Part shown: positions 10,431-22,398 of the stretch, piece after piece
Numbering within the stretch: the first letter of the stretch is position 1
How the letters are laid out: the number at the start of each line of letters is the position of its first letter
From: Halichoerus grypus
Taxonomy: Eukaryota > Chordata > Mammalia > Carnivora > Phocidae
DNA: 64,000 bases
Reading direction: 5' to 3'
Assembly (NCBI RefSeq): GCF_964656455.1
Contig: NC_135724.1
Span: 10,687,414-10,751,413 of the forward strand
The notes under the pieces: generated by a model
Seen by the model: only the letters and a program-made list of their open reading frames with translations
The model's database searches: none
What the model was told of the DNA's origin: nothing
Translations under genes and position numbers: made by a program

Positions 10431-11739
10431 ATCATCACTTATTTTGATTTTCTTAGTATTGTCTTTAGTTCAACTTGAAGAATTAAAATTTAAGGCAAGA
10501 GTAAATAAAATAAAAATGGCTTGTCAGTTGTACTGTGATATTAAATTTAATGATGGAGGGTGGTTCCAGGAGTATTCACAATATGATTTTTGATTTTATT
10601 TTCCCTTTCATACAGCAGACCAACACTATTTGTTGAGTGCCACCTAATTTGAGAAAGAATGCCTTCATTTTGGCCCAATGTTGAAATATTTTTCTAGAAT
10701 ACAATGTTTAAAGAAAGTCAATTAGTATCCAATTCTCTGAGCTAAAAATACATGTCATAAAAATTAAGGAATATGTCATAAAAATTAAGTAGCTGCAAAC
10801 TGGACAAAACCAGAAAATTGAAAATATCTTTATTTTGAGGAATAATGTGACTTTATAAAGAAAAATTATGAAGGAGTCATTTGTACCTCCAAGACTAGAG
10901 ACATTACATGGAGTGCTCCAAATGTACCTCAGTGCCTGGTTCTGACAGACACACAACCACTGTTCTTCTTGGTCATCTTGAAGACAGACATCATGTAGTT
11001 CTTTTAATAAAGATTTCATTAATAATAATAATATCGCTCATATTATGTTGTTGACAATATGTACATGTACATTAAAATATGATTTTAGTGTCAGATTCCT
11101 TATATAAATTTGTTGACAATGTTATTTTCATTCCCCAAGTGTTATGTTATTTAATTATAGTTTTGACTAAGTGAAATTAAGCTATAAAAATAATTATGCA
11201 TAGTAAAACCAGAGATGTAGCAACTTTTCTACAATTTTGTGATTATAAGTCCCTTGTTCTCTGGAATCATGATTTATCTTTATAGTCTCCATAGTATGAA
11301 ATGTTTTTAGGGAATCAGAATACACATGAATAAATTCATTATGAAATATATATGTGTATATTTAACAAAACACAATGTTATTTGTTCATCTGAAATTAAT
11401 ACACTAAGTTAAACTTATTTTTTCTTTTAAACAGCAGTGTATTCTTTTTATTAATTAGTAGAAATATTTTTGAAATTGTATATATATCATTTCCCTGTGA
11501 AAAATTGTCTAGAAAGCTAACATTTAGGTTAATACAGGCTTTACACTGAAGTTCACCTTTATAGTAAAAGTATTTAAATATTTACATTGGCTTTGATCCT
11601 TTGATCTAGAATTTTAAGATCTCTACACGTGCTATACATGTCATTATCCTACAACAAATAGACTGCAGCGATGCCCTCTATGAGACGCTCAAAATTTATT
11701 CCGTGACACCTTCAAGTGACTGGGGATTGATTGGTTGAT
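10431..11739. other. AT-rich unassigned stretch with a small tandem duplication
   Basis: No named repeat recognised. A 20-bp unit (ATGTCATAAAAATTAAG core) occurs twice in tandem at 10751-10790. A 103-codon open frame on the minus strand (10708-11019) has no recognisable domain. Confidence 0.45.
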
Positions 11740-12510
11740 TGATCATTTTTTGTGAGAACATTTAAGCTCTACTCTCTTAGCAAATTTCAATCATACAATG
11801 TTAGTCACTATGTTATACATTAGATCCTCAGATTTAATTCATTTTATAACTTAAAGTTTGTACCCTTTTACCAACTTCTCCCTATTCCCCCTAGCTCCCA
11901 GACTCTGGCCTACTCTGTCTAGAAATTGAACTTTATTTTTTAAAATTTATTTTATTTTATTTTATATTTTAGATTCTACATATAAATGATGCTATGTGGT
12001 GTATGTGGTATTTGTCTTTCCCTGTCATATTTCACTTAGCATAACTTAGCATAATGTCTTCAAGTTCTATCCATGTTTTGCAAATGGCAGGACTTACTTA
12101 TTTTTTATGGCTGAATAAATTCATTCATTCTTTATCTGTTTATCCATAGATGGGCACTTAGTTTGTTTCCATATCTTGGCTACTGTGAAGAGTGTCGCAA
12201 TGAATATTGGAATGCTGATATTTTTTGAAGGTACTGATCTCATTTCCTTTGGCTACCCAGAAGTGAGGTTGCTGAATCATATGGTAGTTCTATTTTTCAT
12301 TTCCCGAGGAACCTCCATACTGTTTTCCATAGTGGCTGTGTCAATTTACATTCCCACCAACAGTACAAGTCTTCTCTTTTTGAACAACCTCACCAGCATT
12401 TATTAACTCTTGTCTATTTGATAATAGCCATTCTTAACCACTATGAAGAGATGTCTTATTGTGAATTTTGATTTGTGTTTCCCTGATGATTAGTGATGTT
12501 GAACTAGGTG
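11740..12510 (-). mobile_element. old L1 3' part, reversed
   Basis: On the plus strand AGTGGCTGTGTCAATTTACA, ATTCCCACCAACAGTACAAG and TTCACTTAGCATAA are reversed ORF2 C-terminus and 3' UTR blocks of a eutherian L1. The open frame 12176-12406 (+) is an antisense shadow. A 10-bp duplication of ACTTAGCATA occurs near 12033-12053. Confidence 0.88.
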
Positions 12511-12820
12511 TTTTGGAAGCCTGTCCCTTCAGTGGGAATCTTAAAAGTTGAAGCCTAGATGTGGGGTTCAAACCCTCCACTCCTCAGGGAGAAGCTAGGA
12601 GCTGGGGGATCCCTCCCAATGGCACAGTACTGTGTCAGCACTGAGGTTTATGGAGAGTGTGGGTCTCAACTTTTCCTACTCTTGCAGATGAGGGTTTATA
12701 GGAGTGGTTCCCTTTCAGAGGAAATTGCTCCTCATGCAGCTTTACATCTGGTCTGTTCCTGGGAGGAAGGGAGAGAAGAGTCTTCTGTCACAATCTTGGA
12801 TGACTCTTCATGTTATACCT
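12511..12820. repeat. GC-richer repeat-like block next to the L1
   Basis: Starts near TCCCTTCAGTGGGAATC and contains GATGTGGGGTTCAAACCC. I associate this sequence with mammalian L1-linked noncoding sequence but cannot place it with certainty. It breaks the expected ORF2 continuation at about 12510, so the L1 is rearranged or the block is a separate insertion. An 87-codon open frame (12559-12822, +) is not recognisable as protein. Confidence 0.4.
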
Positions 12821-14693
12821 AAGAGTATACTTATTTAAATTGAACTAAGAACTTCCAATTAAAAAGTGTATATTTTCTTTGAAGCACAGAAACAGCAATA
12901 TATGTCTCTTTTAAACAGCTTTCATATTTTCACATAATCCTTTATTTTTCCCCATTAGATAATTGGTCATGGTTCAGCTATCATTCTTCCTATGACCTGG
13001 TAGCGAATTACCACTTTATCTGGGTCAGTCTTTACTAACTTGCTTTTAGTTTGCAGATACTCTTGTTTGCATACATTTTTGTTTAAGTTTATTGTGTCAG
13101 AAGTTTGTGGTATATTACCAGTGTCATGATCAAAGCAGTTACTTGATAGTAATATTTCCATCTTTCTGGGTAATAAGATCATGTCAACGATTTTGGCTAA
13201 CCACATTTCTTCATACCATAACCAAGGTGTTTGAATGCATTCATAGTCTATTCCTGACCCCTGCTACATACTGAGTTCACAAGGCACAATCTGTCCTCTG
13301 GGAGTCATTGTTAGGTGGGAACAGAATGAATACATGAATGAATAACATATGTATCACTTCATTTTGACATGAATGTATTAAGTAATTAATGCAATGAAAT
13401 ATGTTGAGGTGGTATTTTCCCTTTCTAAGAACTTCTAATAATATGTGAAATACCAAATGAAAACATTTGTCACAGTAAAAATTAAGAAAATTAATGGAAT
13501 GACAGGGACTGTTAGCTGTCTGTCAAAATTCTTCACCCACCCCTTCATAATGGGCACAGAGTTGGACTTCATTCTTTAGACACCCTTTCATGCAGGTGCG
13601 ACTATTTGAGAAGGAAATAGAGTGTGGGCAGAAGTGTTTGTTTCTGACCAAGGACTTTTATGTCAGCAGCATGCTACCTTCACTCATCCCTTTCCATTTT
13701 GCTTCCTGCAGCCTAGACCAGGCAACCAGGTCTCACCATGTAAATAGTGAGTAAGCCCTAGGAGAATATGGAGTAACCAGAAAGAAGAGTCCTGAGTCTT
13801 CCACAAATGAGAGGGAATTGCCCACAGACATAGAACATTTACCCTGAAGCATTATATGTAAGAAAAATGAATGACTATTAAGCCTCTAACTTGCTTGTGT
13901 ATCTCATGTCAAAGTAGGTTAGCACTCCTTTAGCATAGAGTGAACAATGAAAGCCAGAATTTGATATGGCAACCGAAGTGAAAATATATAGCATTACACT
14001 TGTAAATAAGCTAAAAATGGCAGTCCTCGCTGTCCTCAGTGGGAAAAGAAATGTAACACATGAATATCATTAAAGTTCACACTAGGAAATACAAATACAA
14101 AAAACTTTCTTAAGGAGTTTTTGATTACAACATGTTTTTCATCCGCTACTTGTCAATATATTTTTTTCATAGTTCTCCTAAGAAGATTTTCCTGTTAATG
14201 CTGTTTGAGGGACTGGCTCCTGGAACCACCTTAAAGTGATTTTACTGTAATTGTTCCCTTTATCTCTTATAAGATTCAATTTCATGTTTCATCTGCTTCC
14301 TCAATTTCCTGTTGTTAAATAGAAAAATGCATGGATCTTCTGATCTTCTAAAAAATGCATGGAAATCGACTTCACCAAATAGATAGTTTTGCAGGATACA
14401 ATCCATTTACTAAGGAAAAAAAATGCAGAAGGTTGATGATGTTAGTAACAATTTTTTAACTGCAGTGCTTTTGTATCACTTTAAAGAAACTTTGTCAGTC
14501 AGGTAGTTGAATAAATAAATTTATCTTATGTTCTAGATTATGTCGTTTTCTATGTTATATGCTGAAGTGAACTATTTTGTAAATACTTTGTAAAAATTAC
14601 CCTTCAGGTAATTTCTTCTAAAATTTTAAGGCTAGGTATTAACAATTCATGTTCAATTATTTATATTCAATAATTCATGATAATAACAGGGAT
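12821..14693. other. mostly unassigned stretch
   Basis: No gene recognised. The part at about 13540-13930 has the feel of an old interspersed repeat (AAGCCTCTAACTTGC resembles an LTR-type 3' end), but I cannot name it. Confidence 0.4.
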
Positions 14694-14880
14694 ATACTTT
14701 CATTCCAGGTACACTCGTAGGCATTTAGCACTTAATACTCAAGCATCCCTGTCATAAATGTGACGGAAAGTTTCAAAAACTTACCCAATTTTACACAGTT
14801 AATAAAAGGCAGAGTCAGACTTGAAGACCAAGAAATTTGACTCCTGAGCCCCTGGTTTTAAACAAACCATACTGATCTAG
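14694..14880 (-). mobile_element. MIR element, reversed
   Basis: CTTACCCAATTTTACACAG, then GGCAGAGTCAGACTTGAAG and a terminal AACAAACCATACTG, follow the reversed MIR core and tRNA-like end. Upstream, GGCATTTAGCACTTAATAC fits the rest of the element. A second similar short block may follow at 14895-14960. Confidence 0.7.
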
Positions 14881-14960
14881 TGCAAGGCAAATCATTTCAC
14901 ACAAAAGGAAATTAAGGCTCAAAAAAGAAATATGAGTTAGCCAAGAATAAGCAACAATTA

Positions 14961-16083
14961 AATAACAGTTTCTTTCCTTCTCAGGGCATTTCGATAGGTC
15001 TCAGGATCCCATAATATAATTTTAAAATTCAGTATCCCTTTATTTGACAAAATATTTTGATAATAATAATCTAAACAAAACATTCATTAACCTCCGCTTA
15101 GTGAAATGCAGTATGAGAGATAGGATGGAAGTGTAAATATGATCTAATAGCAATATTTGCCCTAAAGAACATGTAGTTTACCATAAAATATGTAGGGAGA
15201 TGTATCATAAGTTAAAGGCATTTTAAAAAATGATATCTAACAATTCCCATTTCATACAGTGAGTCCACAGCAAAGGCTTCATTAGTAAGACTGCATTCCA
15301 CATCATCTATGACTAGGCACCACATCATGCCCAGACTTGTGCATATTTATCTATTGTTCAGTGTTTTCATTTATAAGTGACCAACTCAAGACTTTGATAG
15401 GAACAAGCAAAAAATATTATTTCCACAAAAAATATATGAAATTTCTTGGCATCGATATAATATTTCCCTCATCGATGTCTCTTCTCCTACCCCGGACATG
15501 CAGGAGACATTGGTCCAACGCCTCAACAGACATCTTGCTGGAGATGAGCAGACAATCACTCCCTCGAAAGCACCTCACTATCTATGCATGACTTTATTTT
15601 AACCTGGCTTTTTGGAACATTCTGCTTCCACTCAACAGGTGAACAGCTTAGAAAAGTTGCAGTATTCTCAACTTTTCCAAAATGTACGCCTCTAATTCTG
15701 TCTGTGTATTTGTCCAGTCACCCCCTCTGCAAACTAACTGCTCGTGTGCATGGGTCTGGGGGAAGGACTCCATAATGGACCTCTGGCTGGGGTTATGGTT
15801 GGAGTAGGAGAGGTAATTGGCCTGCCAGGTAATAACCCTTGGAAGACGTTTTAACTATTTGCAGCTCTGTTTAGGATGTAGGGTTGTTAATGTTGTTGTT
15901 GTTGTTTGTTGTTGTTGTTTTTAGCATAGTCAAGTATCCCCTCTGCTCATTACCAAAGCCATACAAACATTCACCCTCAAGTCTGTTATTTTGTAAGTTA
16001 TGACAAAACATCTTGTTTGAAGAGTTTTCTAAGATCAATATTGAAGCCACTATAGTATTGGAGGGTGCCCTTGGTAATAATAT
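14961..16083. other. unassigned stretch with a (GTT)n patch
   Basis: No gene or mobile element recognised. A GTT repeat lies at about 15885-15921. Two adjacent plus-strand open frames (15337-15591, 15584-15775) have no recognisable domain. They overlap by a few bases but show no coding signature. Confidence 0.45.
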
Positions 16084-16096
16084 ATAAAAGATGCCT

Positions 16097-16301
16097 CGGG
16101 GTGCTGCCTGGGTGGCTCAGTCAGTTAAGCTTTTGACTTCAGCTCAGGTCATGGTCTCAGGGTCCTGGGATCGAGCCCCATGTCAGGCTCCCTGCTCAGC
16201 AGGAGTCTGCTTGCTTGCCCCTCCCCTCATGCTCTCTCTCTCTCTCTCTCAAATAAATAAATAAATAAAATCTTAAATAAATAAATTAATTGATTAATTA
16301 A
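16097..16301 (+). mobile_element. Can-SINE
   Basis: Begins GGGGTGCTGCCTGGGTGGC with a short insertion in the head, then the usual body, a (TC)n run and an (AAAT)n tail. The perfect 13-bp duplication ATAAAAGATGCCT lies at 16084 and 16302. Confidence 0.95.
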
Positions 16302-16314
16302 ATAAAAGATGCCT

Positions 16315-16890
16315 AGGGTCTCAGGTACTTGGCTAGATCGGCTTTTCTCTGGCCGGGACTCTGCTACAGGGAGCCTTCAGGGAAGCGCACCGAGCAGCAC
16401 ACATCCCTGTCACAACTGCCTCTCTTTTTAACACACCACCTGCCTCTTTATTTTAACTATCTAAAAATAAAATGGGGAGGAGAGAATTTATAAAGTTAAA
16501 ATTGATTCCACCTACATAATCTCCCCGAGACGTCATCACATTGATCCCAGCATGCCTTCCAAGTTGTCCTACTCAGTCATGGCAGAAGCTTAAGCATCTC
16601 TGGGCTGTCATCGTCAGATGAATGTGTATGCCCGTGTTGTTGGGCAATACATCAATCGGACCCCATCCCCTGTGCCTCTCTGACCTTCCAAAATATCCAC
16701 TGTTCATTCTCACAGTCACAGTCTCTCATTTGCAAAATTAGCTACTCCTTGTGAATATTACTTCTTTCTCATAGCCCTAAAAAATGCATTTTTATTTTCC
16801 TCTGTGTTACATCCTATGCACCATGTACCACAGGACATAGGGTAAATGTCCTACTTGTTCTTCGGTGGTGTTCTAGGTGACCCCATGTAT
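16315..16890. other. unassigned stretch
   Basis: Slightly GC-richer than average with no recognised repeat, gene or RNA. Confidence 0.4.
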
Positions 16891-16891
<1 letters not shown>

Positions 16892-16958
<67 letters not shown>

Positions 16959-16960
16959 AC
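16892..16960. repeat. (TC)n(AC)n microsatellite
   Basis: A TC run of about 15 units passes straight into an AC run of about 18 units with one AAAC interruption. It creates a low-complexity open frame (16846-17040) that is not a gene. Confidence 0.98.
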
Positions 16961-18689
16961 TTCTGTGCCATCTGCAACCCCTCATAGGAAGGAAGATATT
17001 TGCTGTATTAAAGACAGTAATTTTGTGTGGTGGGAATTGACTTGATTTTTTAAAACTTTCGTCTTTTTCTACATTCCTGATTTCTTAAATTTCCTGATCA
17101 TCAACTTTTTTCTCTTACAAAATCAATGCATTTATATTCTTTCAGAAACAGACATAGTACAAACAAGCTAAATGACCAACTAGATTGTCCTTCTACGTGT
17201 TCTTGAGGCTCACTGGGTGCAATTTTTCATTCTGCGAGGGTTTGGTGTTTTTGTTTTTGTTCTTTTGTTCTGAGAGTTTTGAACAAATGAATGTTAATAG
17301 GCACAATGAAAATAAAGATTAATTATCTTAAAACTTACTAAATCTTCAGAGAATTCATGAGTCCCATTGATTTATCCTTTGTGCTCTTTCATAAGTTCAG
17401 AATGGAAAAGAGCCTGGATATATTTGAAAACTTATTTTTTCCCAGTCCCATATTGGGTCTATGGCATGTTTCTATGTCACAATCGAAATACAAAATGTCA
17501 CATATGTTAAAACGATTTTTTAAATTTTGATGTGCCTTATGTAAGAATACAAATACTCTAAATGCACTCACTTTGGCGGCACGTGTACTAAATATTCCAA
17601 GTGTACGTCTGACGGCTGTGCTGTGATCAGCCTACATACGAGTTAAAATGTGGGACCTGAGGCTTAACGTCTCCTGTACTTGGCATGTGGCATAAACATG
17701 TTTCACAACCACTGGAAGAGACCCTGGCTCATGCACTGACACTGACTGGGATAAATACACAGCTCCCAGCTGCTCTGCTTCTGAAGCCATCAAGCAATTT
17801 TAAAATCAATTTGGTATTTGACAGGGAGCCATGGCGGTTCCCATAGGAAAGCAGTGACATGCTGAGGCCATTTAGTGTGAAAAAAATTCTGACAGCAGCT
17901 TTTTGCTGAAGTTGAGCTTTTGTGGCATTTTCCCCCCTAAAAGATCATTTAAAAAAGGGCATGGTGATAGTGTAACTTAGAGGTTAAAACAGCAGAATCT
18001 ATTGTCTCAACATCAGCAGGAAGGCGGTTGGTGGATGCTTTCTATGTTTAAGGCAATGATAAAATTAAATTCTTGCCTGAGATCTCAAATCGCGATTCAA
18101 AGGCAAAGGTTAATTCCAAATTAGCTGTCAAATGTTTGGCATAAGCACAAGGACCACTGCCATTAAATTTAGCAAAGACAGGAAGCTTCAGGAAATGACA
18201 TATATTAGGCAGCAGTTTCAATGTAACCATTCGGGCATCATTGTCTATATCATTTAGTATGTATTGAATGATAATACTAAATCAATGTATTTCATTTTAC
18301 ATATACTTTTAAAAAATCCATATAAATTTTATTTGGATTTAAACTACCAGCTATATATTTCATAATCAATATTATCTGTTATAACATTAATCCTACTGAA
18401 TACTGGAAATTAACTTTACCTACCCTAACCCTTGTAATTCTAGCGTATATTGGATACCTTTTCTTTCCCACTTCTCAGAGGACCATCGTATTTCATTCAT
18501 AGATGAATGCAGTAATACTACAATAATAAAACCTTTTTCTCTATGTCTTTATAACCTCTGACTTTCATTCTAAATGTTCTAAAACATTTTAGGTATAATT
18601 TTCTTTTGCAAACAATTTCTGATTTTGAATATAAATTATGTTTTCACTATACCAAACTAATGTTGATCAGTAGAATGGAATAAAGATAA

Positions 18690-18690
<1 letters not shown>
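16961..18690. other. mostly unassigned stretch
   Basis: Apart from the U6-like fragment at 17564 I recognise nothing. A 60-codon minus-strand open frame (18048-18230) lies in a block of higher complexity that could be conserved noncoding DNA. I cannot test that here. Confidence 0.4.
17564..17592 (+). pseudogene. probable U6 snRNA 5'-end fragment
   Basis: CACTTTGGCGGCACGTGTAC lines up with the first 29 nt of U6 snRNA at about 22 of 29 positions, and every mismatch is a transition, as expected for old decay. Similarity fades after the ACTAAA block, so only the 5' part is supported. No target duplication or tail was found. Confidence 0.5.
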
Positions 18691-18722
<32 letters not shown>

Positions 18723-18768
18723 AGAGAGAGAGAGAGAGATTGAGGGAGAGAGAGAGAGAGAGGAGAGA
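18691..18768. repeat. (TG)n(AG)n microsatellite
   Basis: About 14 TG units, then AC, then interrupted AG/GAG units. Mixed purine-pyrimidine and purine-only tracts. Confidence 0.97.
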
Positions 18769-19101
18769 TGGGGAAGGAATTAGAGAGAAGTATCTTTTAG
18801 CTTAAAAAAAAACACACAAGTCAAAAAACATCTCAGAATGGATTCAATTTAGCTAATGTATATACTCTACACATAAATGATTTATTTTCTAACATTTCTG
18901 TCTCAATGAGGCAAATGGGCCCTGGTGGGGAAAATTCAGTGAAAATAATTTCTCTTTTTTTCTATTTCTGCAAGTATATAGCAGTGATATTATGATAGGG
19001 AAGGTAGCTGTGGGTAGTCACATGGTTGAATAAAAATGCATGTGAAATCAAGCTAAGATGGGCTTTTGTCAGTATAACTAATTAGAAGCCTACTCAATTT
19101 A

Positions 19102-19272
19102 GGGGCACCTGGGTCACTCAGTTGGTTAAGCGTCTGCCTTCAGCTCAGGTCATGATCCCAGGGTCCTGGGATCGAGCCCCGAATCAGACTCCCTGCTTGG
19201 CAGAGAGCCTGTTTCTCCTGCTCCCTCTGCTTGTGTTCTCTCTCTCAAATAAATAAATAAATAAAATAAAAG
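19102..19272 (+). mobile_element. Can-SINE
   Basis: Head GGGGCACCTGGGTCAC, body and (AAAT)n tail. The target duplication of about 18 bp (core CCTACTCAATTTA) lies at 19084 and 19273 with one change. Confidence 0.95.
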
Positions 19273-19439
19273 AGAAACCTACTCAATTTAAAACTCTGGG
19301 TGCACGATTACCACCCCTGAGAATATGTTGTTTGCTATCATTCATAGCCACTCTGAAAAGCCTGTTTGGTTCCAAATTGCTTAGTTAATTTTGGAAGACA
19401 AATATATTAGTTTGATTTTTTTTATTGACATTGATTTAT

Positions 19440-20730
19440 ATCAATAAATATTTTACGCTTAAAAATAACCATTTCAAAGTGTAAATTTCAGTAACAGTAC
19501 ATTCACTATATTGTGCAAACCACCTATACCAGGTTTCAAAACATTTTCATCAACCCCCAATAACCACCAATCAGTGATTCTATGTTTCATGCCTCTCTGA
19601 GCCCAGACAATGACCAATCCACTTTCTGTCTCTATTGCTTTACCTATTCTTAATATTTCATATAAATAGAATGATATAATATGTGACATTTTGTGTCTAG
19701 ATTATTTTCCTTAGTATAATGCTTTTGAGGTCCATCCATGTTGTAGTACTGATCACTACTGAATTTATTTTATGGCTGAATAATATTCCATTGCATGGAT
19801 AGAACTGTGTTTATCCATTCATCTATTGATAAATATTTGGGTTTTTCCCACCTTTTGGTTACAATCAGTAGTGCTATAATGAACATTTACGTACAAAGTA
19901 TTTGTTTGAGCACCTCTTTTCAATTCATGTGCTATGTGATCATTTGTATATCTTTTTTGGGGAGATGTCCACTCAAGTCCCTTGCCTATTTTTTAATTGG
20001 ATTTTTTGTCTTTTGGATGTTGAATTTTATGTGTTCTTTATACATTCTAGATACTAAAACCTTCTCAGATATCCACCTGGCAAACGTTTTCTCTCATTTT
20101 ATTGATTGTCTTTTCACCTTCTTAATAATACCCTTTGATACACAAACCTTTTATTTGATTTTATTATTTTTAAATAAGGCATAATTTGTCTATGTTTTCT
20201 TTTGTGGCATATGTTTTTGTTGTAAAATCTAAAATCCATTGCTAAAGCTAAGGTCACAAGGATTTACTCCTATGTTTTCTTCTAAGAATTGCATGGTTTC
20301 AGCTCTTTCATTTTGGTCTTTGATCCATTTTGAGGTAACTTTTGTTTACTGTGTGAGGTATAGGTCCAGCTTCCTTCACTGGCAGGTCAAAATCCAGTTT
20401 ATTCAGCACATATGTTGATGAGACCATTTTTAATTTGTTGAGTGGTCTTGGATCCCTTTTGAAAATGAATTGGCCATACATATATGAGTTTATTTCTGGA
20501 CTATTGATTTTATTCCATTAATCTATTTGTCTATCCTTATGCTAGCACCGTTTTATTTTGATTATGATAGCTTTGTAGCAAGTTTTGAAATTAGATGTGA
20601 GTCCCCCAAATTTGTTCTTTTTCAAGATTGTTTGGTTATTTAGGGCTCCTTGAAATATCATATGAATCAGGGATTGACTTTTTTATTTCTACAAAAGGTC
20701 AGTAGAATTTTTTAAAAGATTTACTTATTT

Positions 20731-20765
<35 letters not shown>

Positions 20766-21265
20766 GGGAGGGGTAGAAAAAGAGAGAGTTGCAAGCAGAC
20801 TCCACGCTGAGAGCAGAGCCCGATGCAGGGCTCAATCTCACAACCCTGAGATCATGACCTGAGTGGAAACCAAGAGTCAGATGCTCAACCTACTGTGCCA
20901 CCCAGCTACCCCATGGTCACAAGAATTTTGATAGGGATTTCATTGAGGCTAGATCATTCTAGGTAGTACTGTCATCTTAATAATATTAAGTCTTTCAATT
21001 CATGAACATGGAATGTACTTCCACTTGCTTGAATATTTTTAAATTTCTTTCCTCAATGTTTTGTAGGTTTCAGTGTACAAATCCTTTACCTCCTTGGTGA
21101 AGTTTATTTCTAGGTATATTATCTTTTAGATGTTACTGGAAATGGAATTGTTTTCTTAGTTTTCTTTTCAGATAACATTTTGCTAGTGCATTGAAATACA
21201 ACAGGCTTTTCTATATTAATCTTTTTATCCTGCTACTTTACTAAACTAGTTTTAGCTCTAATGTG
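19440..21265 (-). mobile_element. old L1 (ORF2 and 3' part), reversed, split by a SINE
   Basis: Plus-strand blocks TGGCTGAATAATATTCCATT, TTTATTCCATTAATCTATTT, GGTATAGGTCCAGCTTCC and TCTAGGTATATTATC are reversed L1 ORF2 in the proper order, from the 3' UTR (19440) into the reverse transcriptase region (21260). A SINE splits it at 20711-20914. The 129-codon open frame at 19795-20184 is antisense to ORF2 and is not a gene. Heavy decay with many stops. Confidence 0.9.
20711..20914 (-). mobile_element. Can-SINE nested in L1
   Basis: Reversed SINE: T-rich tail, (GA)n from the CT-rich body, then GTGCCACCCAGCTACCCC at the head. The duplication GGTCAGTAGAATTT (20697) / GGTCACAAGAATTT (20915) is itself L1 sequence, so the SINE arrived after the L1. 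Confidence 0.95.
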
Positions 21266-22193
21266 TGTTGGTGCTTTCTTCAGAATGTTGCCTACAAATA
21301 GTAACCCACAACAGGTTAAAACAGACAAACACAACTATTTGAGGATAAGGTCTGTTCTGCTTCTTCCAGAATAGGGACCAGGGTTCCACCCTGGGTATAT
21401 AGGATGATTTTTTTCAGTATCATTGCAAAACCTAGGAAAGTGTGGGGCCGGGGCAAATAAACAAACCATTTAAGCTCCCTTATCTTTTTAAGTTGCTTTG
21501 TTGTTGTTGTTCAATGTACACATATATGCTGTGAGTGTTTGAATATTTTTAATAAATCTTCCAAAGTTGATACTGACAGTTTTAGTTCAAATTTGTGATG
21601 ATGTCTCTGGGGAAGTACTGGCCTTAGACTACCTATGTTTGTTTGATTTTTTTTTCTGGCAATCCAGGTAAATTTGGATAACATAAAGCAAAATCAGGTG
21701 TTTTCTAGAGTATCCTTTGGTTAATCAAAGGACTTAACCTATGAAAAAAAATGGCCCACCAATCATCACACAGAGAGAGAGCAAGTAGCTCCAGGAATCT
21801 GAAAAGCTGAAAGAAACTTCATCAGGAGGGTGTTGCAATCATAATAATTCAGACCCAACTTCTTTACATCTAAGTATGTTTTTGCAGTATTTGAATTCTA
21901 AGAATTAAGGATCTTTTTCAACTCTATCTCCAGAGGTTTTTGAGTAGTGTTGGATAACTGATTCTTATAGTAATAACATGGAGTAGAAGAGAGAAAGTTG
22001 TCTACAGGAAAGGGTGTCACTCAGAAATTTTTTTTTTAAATGAAATGATCCCTAAAACACAAAGGGCCAGGGATAGGGAAATATAGGCTGCACATAAATC
22101 CCCATTTCAGCCCAGGAATCTTCTGAATACATGGGTACAGTAATATATTTTTCCAGTGAGTTGAGCTGCAAATCCATTTCTATTCAATTTTAG
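21266..22193. other. unassigned stretch
   Basis: No named repeat recognised after the L1 ends. Confidence 0.4.
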
Positions 22194-22274
22194 AACCTTC
22201 CTTTGGAGCCCAAGAAGTGAAACCTACTGTCCAATTAGATTCTGAAGACAATACTATTGTCATCTTGAGATTCA
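22194..22274 (+). other. speculative 81-nt exon-like segment
   Basis: A pyrimidine-rich tract ending in TATTCAATTTTAG (AG at 22192-22193) is followed by 81 nt with an open frame and then TTCA|GTGAGTACC, a strong splice-donor match. The length is 27 codons exactly and the exon would be phase 1 at both ends. In the open frame it reads PSFGAQEVKPTVQLDSEDN and continues open to a stop at 22310. Upstream the frame is open back to a stop at 22157-22159. I do not recognise the peptide. Such a pattern can occur by chance in a window of this size, so this is a candidate only. Confidence 0.2.
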
Positions 22275-22353
22275 GTGAGTACCTCAAAACTCACATCAAG
22301 CTCACAGAGTGATGGTGCAGACTGGCAACATTTTCCTAGTCTGCTCTGAAAAC

Positions 22354-22398
<45 letters not shown>

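Noticed and set aside
15337..15775. Two overlapping plus-strand open frames as a two-exon or frameshifted gene
   Set aside because: No recognised domain, no convincing splice sites and AT-biased composition.
16846..17040. Open frame across the TC/AC microsatellite
   Set aside because: Low-complexity Ser-Leu and Thr-His runs come from the dinucleotide repeats.
19795..20184. 129-codon plus-strand open frame with several hydrophobic stretches
   Set aside because: It is antisense to reversed L1 ORF2 sequence; the hydrophobic look comes from T-rich codons.
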